Shown: positions 22,125-33,049, counted from the stretch's first letter. The stretch: 64,000 nucleotides of DNA from Ligula intestinalis (GCA_036362985.1 JAYGXS010000001.1:37260249-37324248), one strand, 5' to 3'. Numbers and translations: made by a program. Notes: generated from the letters alone by a model not told the origin.

Positions 22125-23759
22125 CTGTAGATTCCCCACCTCATGAAACGTCACCCGGAATCCTGAAATGCGTTTTCGATTCAAACATATTAATAACGTA
22201 TCGTTTTAAAAATGACGATCTTATAGCCTTATCTCAATACATTTTGGTCACATCTGGATGTCGGCTTTTTAACGATCTTCCTTCTGACTGCTAAGTAAAA
22301 GTATGTACTTTAAAAAGAAGCTACTTAAGTACAATTCCTTTTTGTCATTGATTTTGACTGCCTTTATAGATTCAAATGTATTTTTCGGAAAACATGCAGT
22401 AAAAAATTATTTCTTGTACTCGTTTGGTAGCAAATTACGCCTTCTTTAAATTTTATCCTTAAAAGAAGAGTATCTTTCGGTTTTAAAAAAAGGTTCGGTA
22501 GCATTGTGTCGTGGGGTCGTCTGGGGAAAGTGTGAAGCGGGTCCCGCAGGCTGACGAATGCATGATATTCGGAGAGGGTACGGGCGGAGCATGCCATGGA
22601 AGAAATTAGAACCCAATATGTATGTCCAATGAAAAAGTTACGAGGGCAAGTTGTGTCGCGTACGCAAGCCTTGGGAGAAGACACCGGAGCTGGCTTTTAT
22701 GTCATCGCTAACCCTCCGCCTCACCAACGGTGAACGCGTGTATGTAAAGGGGTGTGCCCAAACCTCGGGCGAGGTAACCGAGAAACATTTTACAGTGGTA
22801 TCACCAAAACCAACTGGAAAAAAGCTGAATAAAGTACAAAAGGCAGAGGTTAGGCAAATCACCCTACTGAAAATTTGGAAGTAAGCGGTAATTCCCGTGG
22901 GTAGTCCGAAAGGCTAACTTTGCTTAGTTTGGCGATTTTAGCAATTATGGAATATGTTTGCCATCGTAGAACCGTTCTGCATTTCAATGCCATCAGAAAA
23001 TCTCTCCTAGCTCGATAGATGGCGTGTAGAAAACCAGAAGTCGACAGGTAATTCAACCTACGTAAAAATTTAAGTAGGTAGCTATGATACATAAGGACAT
23101 TCAAAAGACGGCTAGAGACAACTTCACCAGTTTCTCAAGTGCCAAATAACTTTGAAAACTACTGACTGCTGCATTGGAATTCAAGATTTACCAACTGCGC
23201 ACTGTGTACATCCTGTTTAAGGAAAAGTGCGTTGTCGCCTACACTTTGAGGAAGGAGTCACATAGTTATCATCAAATGTTGCAATAGATATGGAGCAAGC
23301 TTTATACAGTAAAGGCAGCATTAACCAATTGACGGATACGATGTTCTATGAATGAACACCTTAAAATTGTATAAAAGCTCATGATAAGAAACTTCTTTAA
23401 AACAGAACGATTCATTTTATTGAAGTCTAAAATTTAAAGAAGGCGTAATTTGCTACCAAACGAGTACAATAAATAATTTTTTCCTGTATGTTTTCCAAAA
23501 AAATATATTTGAATCTATAAGGACAGTCAAAATCAATGACAAAAAGGGATACTACTTAAAGGGCTACCTTTCATTGTGCATACTTTTATTTAGCGGTCAG
23601 AAGAAAGCTCGTTGAAAAGCCAGTATCCAGCTGTGACCAAAATGCATTGAGATTTGGCTGCATGCTCGTCATTTTTAAAACCATATGTAATTACTTTATT
23701 TGAATCGAGAACACATTTCAGAATTCCGGGTGACGTTTCATGAGCTAGGGAATCTACTG
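22125..23759. mobile_element. DNA-transposon-like element with 333-bp terminal inverted repeats
   Basis: The arm at 22125-22456 and the arm at 23427-23759 are imperfect reverse complements. Shared phrases include 'tcatgaaacgtcacccgg' near the outer ends and 'tttggtagcaaattacgcc' near the inner ends. Outer ends read ctgtagattccc and, in reverse, cagtagattccc. Both are next to TA (22123-22124 and 23760-23761), as in Tc1/mariner-type insertions. The 970-bp interior has no transposase motif. A 77-codon frame at 22651-22884 (+) is unrecognised. Likely a non-autonomous element; the superfamily is an inference from the TA only. Confidence 0.65.
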
Positions 23760-23764
23760 TACCT

Positions 23765-24850
23765 GACTTTTACTTTCATCATCCTTGGAAGGAATCGCCC
23801 CTTCTTCTTCTCTCTCTTCCGGGAATGATAAATGCAAAGTCAAACATATTTGATAGAAATGCCTCAAATGTTTGCACATGTATTTGAATTTATAAGCGCT
23901 TCGAATATCAGTAAAAAAACGATTTTTAAGAAGTCAGTTTTCACCGGGCGCTTTGTTTCAGGTGGTCGAAAAAAGTGCACCCAAAGATCGACCTTTGGGC
24001 GAATCTAAACTACAATGGAATCGTGTCACATGTTTAACGATCCTACAACCTCACTTTAGTAGTGTAGGTAGTTCCTCAGGTATTTAGTCGAACCACGGAA
24101 GAGTTTGAGTAAAGGAGCAGCCGAGACCAAAGTTAAATTAACAGTTTTACACAATGGTACAGCCGTCCTAAGCGATGACATTCATTGCTGTCCGAAAGGT
24201 AGGCACAGTGGCGATTGGCGCATGAATTTGTTTATAATGAAGCAGAATTGAACGACGTATGCTTCCATCTTCATTTCCAAATACACAGTCATGTCGGATT
24301 TGAGTGCCAAAATAAATAAAAAAATGGTAAGAGACAGCCGTAAGTGCGGTGCCTGACAAGACAAAACAACGCCAAACACGAAAAAATCACCAACTTGGCA
24401 CGTAACAGGCTTTGCAGGGGCTTTGCTTATCTCATTTAAACGAGAGCGTCATTAAGGTAGCACTAAGAAGCTATTGCCACTTGATTGTAAGTCCAACATT
24501 GGACAGAGTTACCCGCCTCGTCAAAATCTTCGAATTATTGACCATTAGTACTTATTTGTTTGTTAATAGTAAGGCATAAATCGTCATGTCTGACTTGGGT
24601 GGATCCTACATCCCCCATCCCTCTCCTACTTCGCGGCAGTTTGTATGAGTCAAGTACGACTGGGATAACACTTGAAGCAGTGGTTTATTTGGCGTGGATA
24701 TTTTTTAAAGTCCGCTGTGTGGGGCACTGAGCTCATGCTTCGGAGGTACTAAAACGACCAACCAAGGGAAGCAAGAGTTTAATGTTCGAAGGGGAACCGG
24801 TATACTCCGTCAAAAGGCAGCCTTCCAGGGCCGACTTCCGGCACGTTTTA
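23765..24850. other. No feature recognised
   Basis: No coding domain, RNA gene or window-wide repeat found. Confidence 0.4.
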
Positions 24851-24859
24851 ATAGTTTAA

Positions 24860-25285
24860 AAACCGTCAGGTTTTGAGGAATGAGTTGTATTGCAGTTAGG
24901 AAGAGCATCTACTATCTTCGGGCCTGGTTTCTGCGGTGAAAGGAATTCATGAGAGGCCAGGGTAGTAGGAACAGTTTATTATGTACAGAAGGAATGGAGA
25001 ATAGGTAAGAGGAATTCGACTGTCAGACGAGCGGCAACCGCGGGGTACAGAACCACGCCTGAAGTGATGAGAGTGTAGGGGACTGCATGAAGCTCAGTGC
25101 ATGCTTTCTTTCTGCAGCCAATCTGGAAATGGTGCACTCTGCTTGGCTGATGCCAAGACTCGTGGTAGTGGCTCGACCTTGAAACGGGCGTAGGTGACCG
25201 GTGCATGCGCCCTCGTTGGCGGCAGTGAGCCCTCGCGCGAGGTCATATGCGCGCAATGAGTCACCACAAGTGCTCACTTCCCAGA
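24860..25285 (+). repeat. R1 repeat, near-complete copy
   Basis: R1 runs from a TTAA-containing head through 'ggtaggaacagtttattatg', 'gcatgctttctttctgcagc' and 'cgggcgtaggtgaccggtgc' to 'cgcgaggtcatatgcgc'. It aligns along its length with the copies at 26.1, 28.9 and 31.1 kb. There is no coding capacity. Confidence 0.65.
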
Positions 25286-25541
25286 CCGAATTTGGAGTGA
25301 TTAAATAATCCAAACAGAGGAAGAACAGTGGAATATAGTGAATGATATACGTACCAACGGAAAGATTGAGAAAAAGCGTGAGAGAGGAGGCTGTGGCGGG
25401 CTTGAATGATCCAGGTTGCAGGGGTGGTTGGAGAAAGCCGGTGGTTCAGTTAATCGTCAATTCAGTATTCCCTGTCAGTATGGGTTGAAATAAGAGCTAC
25501 CGAGAAGAAGACGACTAGATCGCTGGGACAATTCCTTTATT

Positions 25542-25584
25542 CGCCTGAAGTTTCTATATCCGTTGCGGATTCGTCATCAGAGAC
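25542..25584 (-). ncRNA. Hammerhead-ribozyme-like motif with intact core boxes
   Basis: On the minus strand: GUCU, then CUGAUGA, a short stem II (AUCC/GGAU) with loop GCAAC, then GAAA, C and UUC, then AGGC. GUCU can pair with AGGC as stem I. Stem III is at most two base pairs without a loop, as known for PLE hammerheads that work as dimers. The expected cleavage triplet is UUC where GUC is usual. Confidence 0.6.
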
Positions 25585-25617
25585 ATAGTCAGAGAGCAAG
25601 AGCAGACCCTATCTCTG

Positions 25618-25666
25618 ACTATGTCTCCGATGATGAATCCGCGACGGATATCGAAACATCAGGCGA
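25618..25666 (+). ncRNA. Hammerhead-ribozyme-like motif, right arm
   Basis: Reads CCGAUGAUGA, AUCC-GCGAC-GGAU, then CGAAA, C, AUC and AGGC. The first box has an altered or extended form, while stem II and GAAA are kept. Confidence 0.5.
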
Positions 25667-26039
25667 AAAAAAATTGTCCCAGCGATCGAGTCGTCTTCTT
25701 CTCAATAACTTCCTGGGACTCGCATTTTCGCTTGTATTAAGAGCTATCGTTGGCACTGGAAGTAGGACCAGTTGTTTGGAAGAAGATCTGGGCACTGTTA
25801 CTCATAGCGGGACTTCTCTGCTGGATTGGATAGAAACCATGGCCTGGGCTCGATGAGCTGAGAAGGCTTGGTGTTCACCATATCGCCTTACGACAGAACG
25901 TCGGTGACTGAATTCACCATATCGCGGCCACATAATATGACACAGGAAAATCAGTAGAAGTCGATTGCGGTTTGGTGATGATTGAGGTCCACCACACCAG
26001 AAGTTATGAGTGCAGGTCACATCGGGATGTCACCAATAT

Positions 26040-26455
26040 CGCAAAGGGGTTAAGTAAGTCAATCACTAGCAAATACAATCTTCAGACCCGGTTCCCTAGG
26101 TGAAAAGAAGTCCTGGGAGGTCAGGGTGGTAAGAAAAAATTATTCTCTATAGAAGGAATTGAGAATATATAAGAAGAATTTGACTGTCATAAGAGCGAGC
26201 AACCAACGGCCACAACGCCGCGTGTGAAGTAATGAGAGTGTAGGTGATTGCCGGAAGCCCAGTACATGCTTTGTTCCCACAGCCAATCAGGAAATGGTGT
26301 AAGCTGGTTGGCTCAAGTTCTCACAGGCGCTAATAGGAGGACTCACGGCAGTGGCTTGACCTTGAGACGGGCGTAGGCGGCCGGTGCATGTGCACTCGTT
26401 GGTAGCGCTGAGCCTTCGCGCGAGGTCGTATGTGCTGAGTTAATCACCACAAGAG
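26040..26455 (+). repeat. R1 repeat, near-complete copy
   Basis: Contains 'aagtcctgggaggtcagggtggtaagaa', 'gtacatgctttgttcccacagccaatcagg' and 'gacgggcgtaggcggccggtgca' in pieces, all aligned with the 24.9-kb copy. Confidence 0.65.
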
Positions 26456-26649
26456 CACCTTACTATCAGTTGCACTATTTTTTCCTTACTCCTATAGACA
26501 ATCTGTCTGTTTAAGCAGCCTCTGTAACGATTGCTACATACTTGCTGGTCACTAGCCGTATATTAACTGGGCTTTTGGTGAGCCCCAAGGCCGAACGGGA
26601 CGATTGAGTCCTGTAACCGCCCATCTTTAATTTTATATGATCCTGATCA

Positions 26650-26990
26650 GTACCAGCAGCACAAAGAGCCCATGGCGCAGTGAGTTAGAGAGTGGGACAT
26701 CGAGCCAACAGGTCGCGGGTTCGAGCGTCTGGTATGGCAACAGCTGAAGTCGAGTAGAGCTGAGTGCTGACTGCTAGTAAGTCTGAAATGGCCAGTCCAG
26801 TTTCCCTAGTCTTTGTAGATAATGTCTATATCAGTACTTGCTGCGCAGCTGCTGGCGTGGCTCGAGAGTGAGTCCCTTGGCACAACGAGACGAGCGATGC
26901 CTGTAATCGATCCGTGGACACCCATCTATCATAATAGACTCACACCCATTCTTACGGAGTTGAGAAATCTTCTAGCATAACCAGTGCCTA
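26650..26990 (+). repeat. S1 tRNA-derived SINE-like repeat
   Basis: A tRNA-like head ('catggcgcagtgagttagag', B-box-like 'gggttcgagcg') is followed by the S1 body ('gtctgaaatggccagtcc', 'tccctagtctttgt'). After about 160 bp a second partial unit follows ('gtggctcgagagtgagtccc'). Confidence 0.6.
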
Positions 26991-26999
26991 AACTGTTCG

Positions 27000-28850
27000 C
27001 TTACATGTTTCTTTATAGATATGCTCCACTCCTTTTACTGTGAAATATTGTTGTGTTGTGCGGGAAACAGATCGTGCGTGTAGCGCTCGCAGAGTGATTG
27101 TTTTTAGCTCTGTCAGCCGCCTCGTCCAGTCGCAAATTCAACTGGTGACGGGCTCAGAAAGTAGAATAGAGAGTGAGGTCACTCCACAGTGCATTTTCTT
27201 CAATATAAGAAAAACCGATGTCCCCGAGAGCGTTGTGATGCGCTAAGAATAATGGCTTGGTAGGTTTTCAACTGACCATTTAACTCGGACTTCACATTGT
27301 GCGTCTGTGCGAAGTGGCGAACTGGTATACTGAGATTCAGACTGCAATGGCTCCTTAATCTGTGGTGTCTATGACAGTTCTACACAAATGAGACCTCAGT
27401 AACCCAATACATTTGTGTGAAATGCTAGTGTGTTTTGTGTTTGGGGAACTATTGTGTACGTGGCACGTGCAGACAAGCCAGCTAACTCTGCCAACCACTG
27501 TGCTCAGAGAAAGGATGGAAGAGGGGGTGAGGCCAACTGTCAGAACAGACGGTCAAACTATCGTACAGGTGTGCGTGGTCTCGATGTCCCCCTCTCAGCG
27601 TCCCTTAAGGAATATGTTTCAAATGCGCTGGACCATACGGGGATACCACCGGCTCCTATCACACGCTTATAGAACAACAATGAGGTTGAGTGCGTCCACA
27701 ACCACTTAAGTACATGCATGTGACCTCTTCAGCCTCCGCGCCAAATTCCATCATCGGCTGGTTGACCAGCTCAGACAGTCAACTAGTTCTTGAGGGAGGA
27801 AGAGCGAATGAGACCGGCACTGGGGGACCCCTCCCCACTTAAGGGTGGCGTGGAGAATGAGGGGGGAGTTACAAAGGTCCCCTGCAGGAGCCCGCTGACG
27901 TTTCAGTGACCTACTTAGTGTTAACCTAGCCCTTCCTCTCCGGTGGCGTGATCTTTGTCCTTGAACATCCAGCCGTCGTGGTCGAAGACGTCCACGGTGT
28001 GCCCCACAGCGTGGTGGATGCAGAAACGATGACGTACGCGTGAATTAATTTACTGTAAAAGTACATTTGCACTGCGTCTACCGTACCCTCCCCTCACTCA
28101 TCCACCTGAGCCCGATGTCATGACAAAATCAAGAAGACCGGAAGCAGACTCGGGAGCACTGATTGACAAAGCTAAACTGCCGGCTGCGGGGGCCACACAT
28201 ACACACACACCTGGTCTGCATATAATGGACTGGGATTTCGCACAAATAAAAGGGAGCAGCTCCGATCCCAAATGAGGCGAGTGGGGATCATAAAGGTCAT
28301 ACTTATAAGGAGCTGTTGCTATCTAATTCACAGTCCAACGAGGAGAACTAGGTTACCCCGTCAGTTTGCAGCTTTCAAAACCACGGCTTTTAACGCATCT
28401 TGATAGTTTCAAGCGCGATAGGTTATTTATTGAGAAATCGACGCTAACTTTCAGACACTTGTGTCAACAGCACTCTCACTGTCCCAACCGGTCGGTCATC
28501 TGATCGGGCAAATGTATGCAGGCAAGTGGCACAGTGTGAGCCAGTGCCTAGGCGTGCTACCAGAAGCTCCATGTGTGGTATTTGTAATGTGAACACATCC
28601 TAAGTAACGCATGCCATGTCTTGACCTAATTCACGTGTTGGTCAACTACGACCCATTATAAGAGCCAATCTCCACCCATCACACATTGAAGTCACCATGA
28701 ATAATCGGTCTATCAACTTGGAGTTGCCCAAGAACGCGCTAGACACCCAATCTACCCCAGTAGTTGCAATGAAACGTCGGCCGCTCAAGGTGGACCGTTG
28801 AACGATGCGTAAAAACAGTCAACGTTATTTTGCACTAGGGCATTATCCCA
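27000..28850. other. Repeat-like DNA without recognised genes
   Basis: About 27040-27200 and 27410-27500 resemble 19150-19260. A short CA-rich run lies at 28199-28212. Two overlapping 80-98-codon frames at 27413-27709 have no domain and shadow each other. Confidence 0.35.
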
Positions 28851-29185
28851 GAGGGTTAAGTTAGTTAAACCCTGGCAACTGCGATCTTTAGGCCTGGTTC
28901 CTTGGGCGCAGAGAAGTCATGGGATGCCAGAGTGGAAGGAACAGTTAATCCTGTACAGAAAGAATAGAGAATAAGTGGAAGAAAATGTACTGCCAGACAG
29001 GTGAGCAACCGCAGGCCACAGGAGCGCGTCTGAAGTGAGGTTACCGCGGGAATCGCCACAGCATCTAGAGCGGCCTTTGTGTGAGTCAGCCTTGACAGAT
29101 GGCGTAGGCGGCCAGTGCACTCGTTGACAGTGGTGAGCCTTCGAGCGATGATCATCTGCGCGAAGTGAGCCACCACAGCAGTGGC
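28850..29185 (+). repeat. R1 repeat copy
   Basis: Shows 'ctttaggcctggttccttgg', 'gtggaaggaacagttaatcc', a shortened centre, then 'ggcgtaggcggccagtgcac' and 'cgaagtgagccaccaca'. The central ~40 bp present in other copies are missing. Confidence 0.6.
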
Positions 29186-29389
29186 TCACCTTCAATGCAG
29201 TCTATGACAAAGATGCAAGGTCTGACCTCATCCATCTTCATCCGGGCTTATCCACCGAGTAGGTCCAGTCAAAGGGAGTGTGGTGATCAGTCCACAGGAA
29301 TCCTTCGCAGCCCAGAGGGAGAAAACTGACACTTGTTGATGACACTTCATCGACCACTAACTGAACTCCCTTGTCCCGCTTTGCCTAGG

Positions 29390-29870
29390 GTCTCATGATG
29401 GCAAATACAAGGAGCTCGTGGCTCTATAGTTAGAGCGTTCAATCTGATCGAACGGGTTGCGAGTTCGGGCTACGAGTGGTGCACCACTTGGGGCTGGCTG
29501 ACGACGGCTAATAACCCAGAAATAGCTATACTAGTCTCCCTTGTCTTTGACGGCAATGCTGTCTATCATAAAACTAATAGTTGCTACGGTTGCTGTCAGG
29601 GGCCGAGAAATGAAACCTAAGGCAGAGCGGGACAAGTGAGTTCCGTTAGCGGTCGGTGAATTTTTATCCACAAGTGTCAATATCTCCCGACCTGAACCGG
29701 CAAGAAAAGAGCTCATGACTCAATGGGTAGGGCAATAGACTCTGATGAAAAAGGTCGCGAGTTGGAGCCTTGGGTGGTGCATTACTTAAGGTTGAGTATG
29801 ACTGGCTGAAGACGGCTAATAGGCACGAAATTACAATTTCAGTCTCAATACTACCAGCTTAAATATTGAT
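29390..29870 (+). repeat. S1 SINE-like repeat, two consecutive units
   Basis: tRNA-like heads at about 29407 ('gctcgtggctctatagttag') and 29712 ('gctcatgactcaatgggtag') are about 305 bp apart. Each is followed by a body with 'gctgacgacggctaata' or 'gctgaagacggctaata'. The spacing equals the unit length, so this is a dimer. Confidence 0.65.
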
Positions 29871-30279
29871 GTCCATGAAAGGTTCATTTATGTGATGGTT
29901 CGAACTCGTATACTTGGTCTATATCAGATACTGCAAAACCAGCCGAACATACTGCATATTCGCATCAACTTGGTGCAGCCTAGTTTTTGACTTACCGAAG
30001 TCGATGATGGCTTTATGTGATCTTGCCCGCAATTTGGCGGTCAGCCAGTAAACATTCGGGCGGAACTCACCAATGCACTCGGCTCCGACTGAACAAAGAC
30101 TAAAGTACATTTCTGTAATGGACAGTGTTCCGAACCCAAAGGAAGAGGAGACATTATAGTGACCTCTCGTGCACGCCACAGATTTCAAGTCTGAACCCAC
30201 CTTTAAGATAACCGCATACTCCACGTATACGCTTGTCCTCCGAGGCCAACTGACATGCGCGCACTGGTCTGTCTAGCCG

Positions 30280-30540
30280 GTCTGGCCAAGCACCTTTCAA
30301 GGCCAACTCACGAAGGACCTCACTACGATGACTGCTTGCCATCTCACCACTTCAAATTTTGCCCCATTCGGGTGCAGATCTATGCTCCTATGATATTCCA
30401 CTTCCTATCTTCTGTCAACTCCTTCTGTACAGAATAAACTGTTGCTACCAATTCGGCCTCCCGCTTCTTCTCCTTCCCACAAGGGACCGGGGCCTGAAGA
30501 TAGCAGCTGCTACGGTTTTATTTATTAACCTAAGCCTCAG
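30280..30540 (-). repeat. R1 repeat copy, reverse orientation
   Basis: Reverse complement of R1: 'ttctgtacagaataaactgt' and 'gggaccggggcctgaagata'. The right part of R1 is poorly preserved. Confidence 0.5.
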
Positions 30541-30894
30541 CGATTGCATTCATCGGGAGAGGTTCAGATTGTCGTTTCGGCTTCCCAACCTCACAGCTCT
30601 CCTTATGCGCCTCTCCCTTCCGTCTGCGTAGCCTGCCAATACCGAATGTGCCGCTGCGTCTGACCCGCATCTCACTGCCGACACCTCCGTGGACAATCTG
30701 TGAGGTTGCGTCGGCCGGGGTCCCACTATGTGCTGTTTCAACTCCACTTAGTTGGCTGCGGAGATAATTAACGGCCCCGATTGTCCCACATCGTGACTAT
30801 ATGCTGTCAGGGGGGTTCATATAAGCAGATAGAGGGCAGGCAAATTAATGTGACGGTGCTGTGAGCAGTCGGTAGAAAACCGGGCTTTTCAGAG

Positions 30895-31095
30895 GCAGAA
30901 GCTGTGATTGCAGGAACAAGAAGTTTATTAGCTTGAAGCTTCATAGTCTGCCGAGAAACCGTCATCAGAGGTAACCGTAGGCTAGGATTATACATACACC
31001 GATTAGGGTCTCATACACACAATAAACCTCTTTCGGTGAACGTTTCCTCTTCTTTTTTTACTTACCATCCGGGAATCGCATTTTCTCTACTGTGA
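30895..31095 (-). repeat. PLE terminal-repeat relic with hammerhead-like core
   Basis: On the minus strand 30930-30990 reads CCU-CUGAUGA, a disrupted stem, then GAAG and CUUC. 'ggaacaagaagtttattag' matches the arms of the foldbacks. A tail-like 'gggaatcgcattttctctac' lies at about 31068-31087. Confidence 0.55.
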
Positions 31096-31104
31096 ACCGA
31101 AGAC

Positions 31105-31452
31105 CCATCGCAGGGGTTAAATGAGTTAAATCCTAGCATCTGCTATCTTCAGGCCAGGTTCCTTGAGAGAAGAGAAGTCATGGAGGCCAGAGTGGTAGGA
31201 ACCGTTTATTATGTACAGAAGGAATGGAGAATAAGTAAGAGGAATTTTACTGTAAAACGACCCAGCAACCGCCGGCCACAGCACCGTGTCTGAAGTGAGT
31301 AAACAGGAGTCTAGGAAGCTCGGGATATGCTTTCTTTCTGTAACCAATCAGGAAATAGTGTACTCTGGTTGGCTCGAATTCTCACAGGGGCTAATGCCAA
31401 GACTCGCGGCAGTGGTTTGACCTTGAGACGGGCGTAGGCGGCCGGTGCATAT
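31105..31452 (+). repeat. R1 repeat, left part (interrupted)
   Basis: R1 from its head to 'ggcggccggtgcatat', where the LTR element is inserted. The right part resumes at 33050. Confidence 0.65.
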
Positions 31453-32003
31453 TGTAACGAACCGAGACGACCGATGGGCGATTTCGTGCGACTATAACCC
31501 GAAACAGAACAACGAATGCGATTACTAGATGAAAACGACCGAACCCAAAGAAGAACAAGACCGTTAAAACAAAGACTACTACTCTTAAACTTTACTACTA
31601 TTTGAGGGACTAATTTATTAGTCCTGGCTACAACAATCAGAACAATCAGTGAAGTCGTCCTTTGGCGGGGATGATTGACTGTCCTGGTCCTGGTCCTGGC
31701 CGGAGATGACTTCTGGGAGACGTTTGGAGGCGGCTGCCGGGAGTGATGATCAACCTTCCATAGGGCCGTCTATATATAGTAAGAGACAGCAGGATTAAGT
31801 CTATATTATAGAAGATAAACCAATGGGAATGCTTAATTTATACAATAGCCAATAGCATAAACTCGCCGACATAAAATAGCCGATCAGTTAGCCAATAGGA
31901 TTATGTCCGCCTGAAATAACCAAGTCGTGACACAGTACGCCGCCATCTTTAATATAGAGCAAAATGAACAAAAATTGAGGCCATCTTAAGGGTATTTGCT
32001 ACA
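31453..32003 (-). repeat. 3' LTR of the gag-only element (551 bp)
   Basis: Complete LTR with TG...CA ends in both readings (TGTAACG...GCTACA). In coding orientation its first five bases, TGTAG, supply the gag stop codon. A purine-rich stretch just inside (gaggaggatgcag in coding orientation) is a candidate polypurine tract. Confidence 0.85.
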
Positions 32004-32925
32004 CTGCATCCTCCTCGAAAAAGGTATCGCTGTCCTCAGCGTGCACCTCATCCTCCAAATGATGTGGACTACTTCCTACGGGTACGAAAGTCTCCTCTAT
32101 ATCTTCGGGTGGTACCTCGTCGCGTGGGGGTTCAGTCCAGCCAGCAACATTCTGTGGCTGTCCATGCCAAGGTTGTGAAGGACCCTGCCATAGTTGAGGG
32201 AAGCCGTAGGACGCATAGGTTGGCGGTGGAGGATTCATCTGCCATCGAGCCGTCTGAGTGCCTATATCGCGGGATAGGCACTGTTTCGTGGCGTAGACGC
32301 CAACCGTCTTTGGGGGCTGGGGACCGAAGGTGTCGCGGGTCATCAGTGGGACAGTGTCACGCCGGGGCACGGCAATGAAAGCTGCCTCCTCTTGCTGGGC
32401 GTATTCAAGGGCCTTCTTAATGGTGGTGGGCGTGTTTCGAGCGAACTCACGCCTAACGTCATCACTAGCTACACCTTCTAGAAAGATGTCCAGGATCTTT
32501 GTTTCCAGATCAGCGAAGCTAGAGTCTGGAAAAGCTTTGTGAGCTAAAACGCGGAGATGGCGTTGGTATTCGCCAACTGACTCTCCGGTCAATTGTCTCC
32601 TGGTTCTAAGAGCTTGACGACTGTTCCAGGGCGTGACTGGAACACCAAACTCTCGTCTGAGTCTGTCAAATATGGTGGCCGGAGTTAGTGATGACGTTAC
32701 GTTGCAGGCCCTAGCAACGCCCAGTACCTCGTCGTCCACGCATTCGAGGACGACGGCAGATCTGCTACCTTCATCAATTGTGTCGATGAAGGTTTTCATG
32801 CGGCTCTCCCATAGGTCGTAATCGTCTGAGGGCGAGAACCTATTTGGCCGCGTTGTCCTTGACGCAGGAGAAGTCACCTTTTCCATTGCCGTTACGAGAC
32901 GAGCGAGTAGGTCGTCCATGTTCAT
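31999..32925 (-). CDS. Gag-like protein of an LTR retrotransposon (308 aa)
   Basis: An intact 308-residue frame. Residues 1-60 include DDYDLWESRMKTFID, typical of retrotransposon capsid N-terminal halves. About residues 95-175 carry QLTGESVGEYQRHLRVLA and a C-terminal capsid-like helical part. The last 110 residues are Pro/Gln/Trp-rich and then strongly acidic. No CCHC zinc knuckle is present, so RNA binding must differ or be lost. The ATG at 32923-32925 directly abuts the primer-binding site, giving almost no leader. The stop TAG lies within the 3' LTR. That an open frame of this length survives suggests a recent insertion or selection. Confidence 0.8.
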   Translation of the reverse strand: MNMDDLLARLVTAMEKVTSPASRTTRPNRFSPSDDYDLWESRMKTFIDTIDEGSRSAVVLECVDDEVLGVARACNVTSSLTPATIFDRLRREFGVPVTPWNSRQALRTRRQLTGESVGEYQRHLRVLAHKAFPDSSFADLETKILDIFLEGVASDDVRREFARNTPTTIKKALEYAQQEEAAFIAVPRRDTVPLMTRDTFGPQPPKTVGVYATKQCLSRDIGTQTARWQMNPPPPTYASYGFPQLWQGPSQPWHGQPQNVAGWTEPPRDEVPPEDIEETFVPVGSSPHHLEDEVHAEDSDTFFEEDAV

Positions 32926-32943
32926 ATCCCACCGCTGCCACCA
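32926..32943 (-). promoter_or_regulatory. Primer-binding site, tRNA-Leu type
   Basis: The plus strand atcccaccgctgccacca equals the 3' end of a eukaryotic tRNA-Leu including CCA. In coding orientation it starts three bases after the 5' LTR. Confidence 0.8.
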
Positions 32944-32946
32944 ATT

Positions 32947-33049
32947 TGTAACGAACCGAGACGACCGATGGGCGATTTCGTGCGACTATAACNNNNNNNN
33001 NNGAGCAAAATGAACAAAAATTGAGGCCATCTTAAGGGTATTTGCTACA
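32947..33049 (-). repeat. 5' LTR of the gag-only element, collapsed by a gap
   Basis: Only 46 bp (32947-32992) and 47 bp (33003-33049) of LTR sequence remain either side of ten Ns. By comparison with the other LTR, about 458 bp are missing. Both visible ends match that LTR. Confidence 0.85.

Larger units (their letters stand above)
25501..25735. mobile_element. Palindromic non-autonomous PLE (foldback), 235 bp
   Basis: Arms 25502-25594 and about 25613-25703 are reverse complements around an 18-bp spacer. The right arm is followed by the tail 'gggactcgcattttcgcttg'. Direct repeats aataagagctac (25489-25500) and attaagagctat (25736-25747) match at 10 of 12 positions. Both arms have hammerhead-like motifs; the left-arm one keeps the canonical core. 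No coding sequence. Confidence 0.78.
31453..33049 (-). mobile_element. Gag-only LTR retrotransposon, non-autonomous
   Basis: Two LTRs starting TGTAACGAACC and ending TTTGCTACA on the plus strand enclose a 943-bp interior that holds one gag frame and nothing else. A 4-bp target duplication ATAT (31449-31452 and 33050-33053) flanks the element. Coding is on the minus strand, so the 5' LTR is at 32947-33049. A primer-binding site lies three bases inside it. No protease, RT, RNase H or integrase is present, so mobility would depend on a related complete element (probably Ty3/Gypsy-like; inference). It resembles in design the gag-only elements described in plants as TR-GAG. Confidence 0.85.

Noticed and set aside
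22651..22884. 77-codon plus-strand frame inside the inverted-repeat element as a gene
   Set aside because: No transposase or other motif, overlaps a minus-strand frame of similar length, no paralogue seen.
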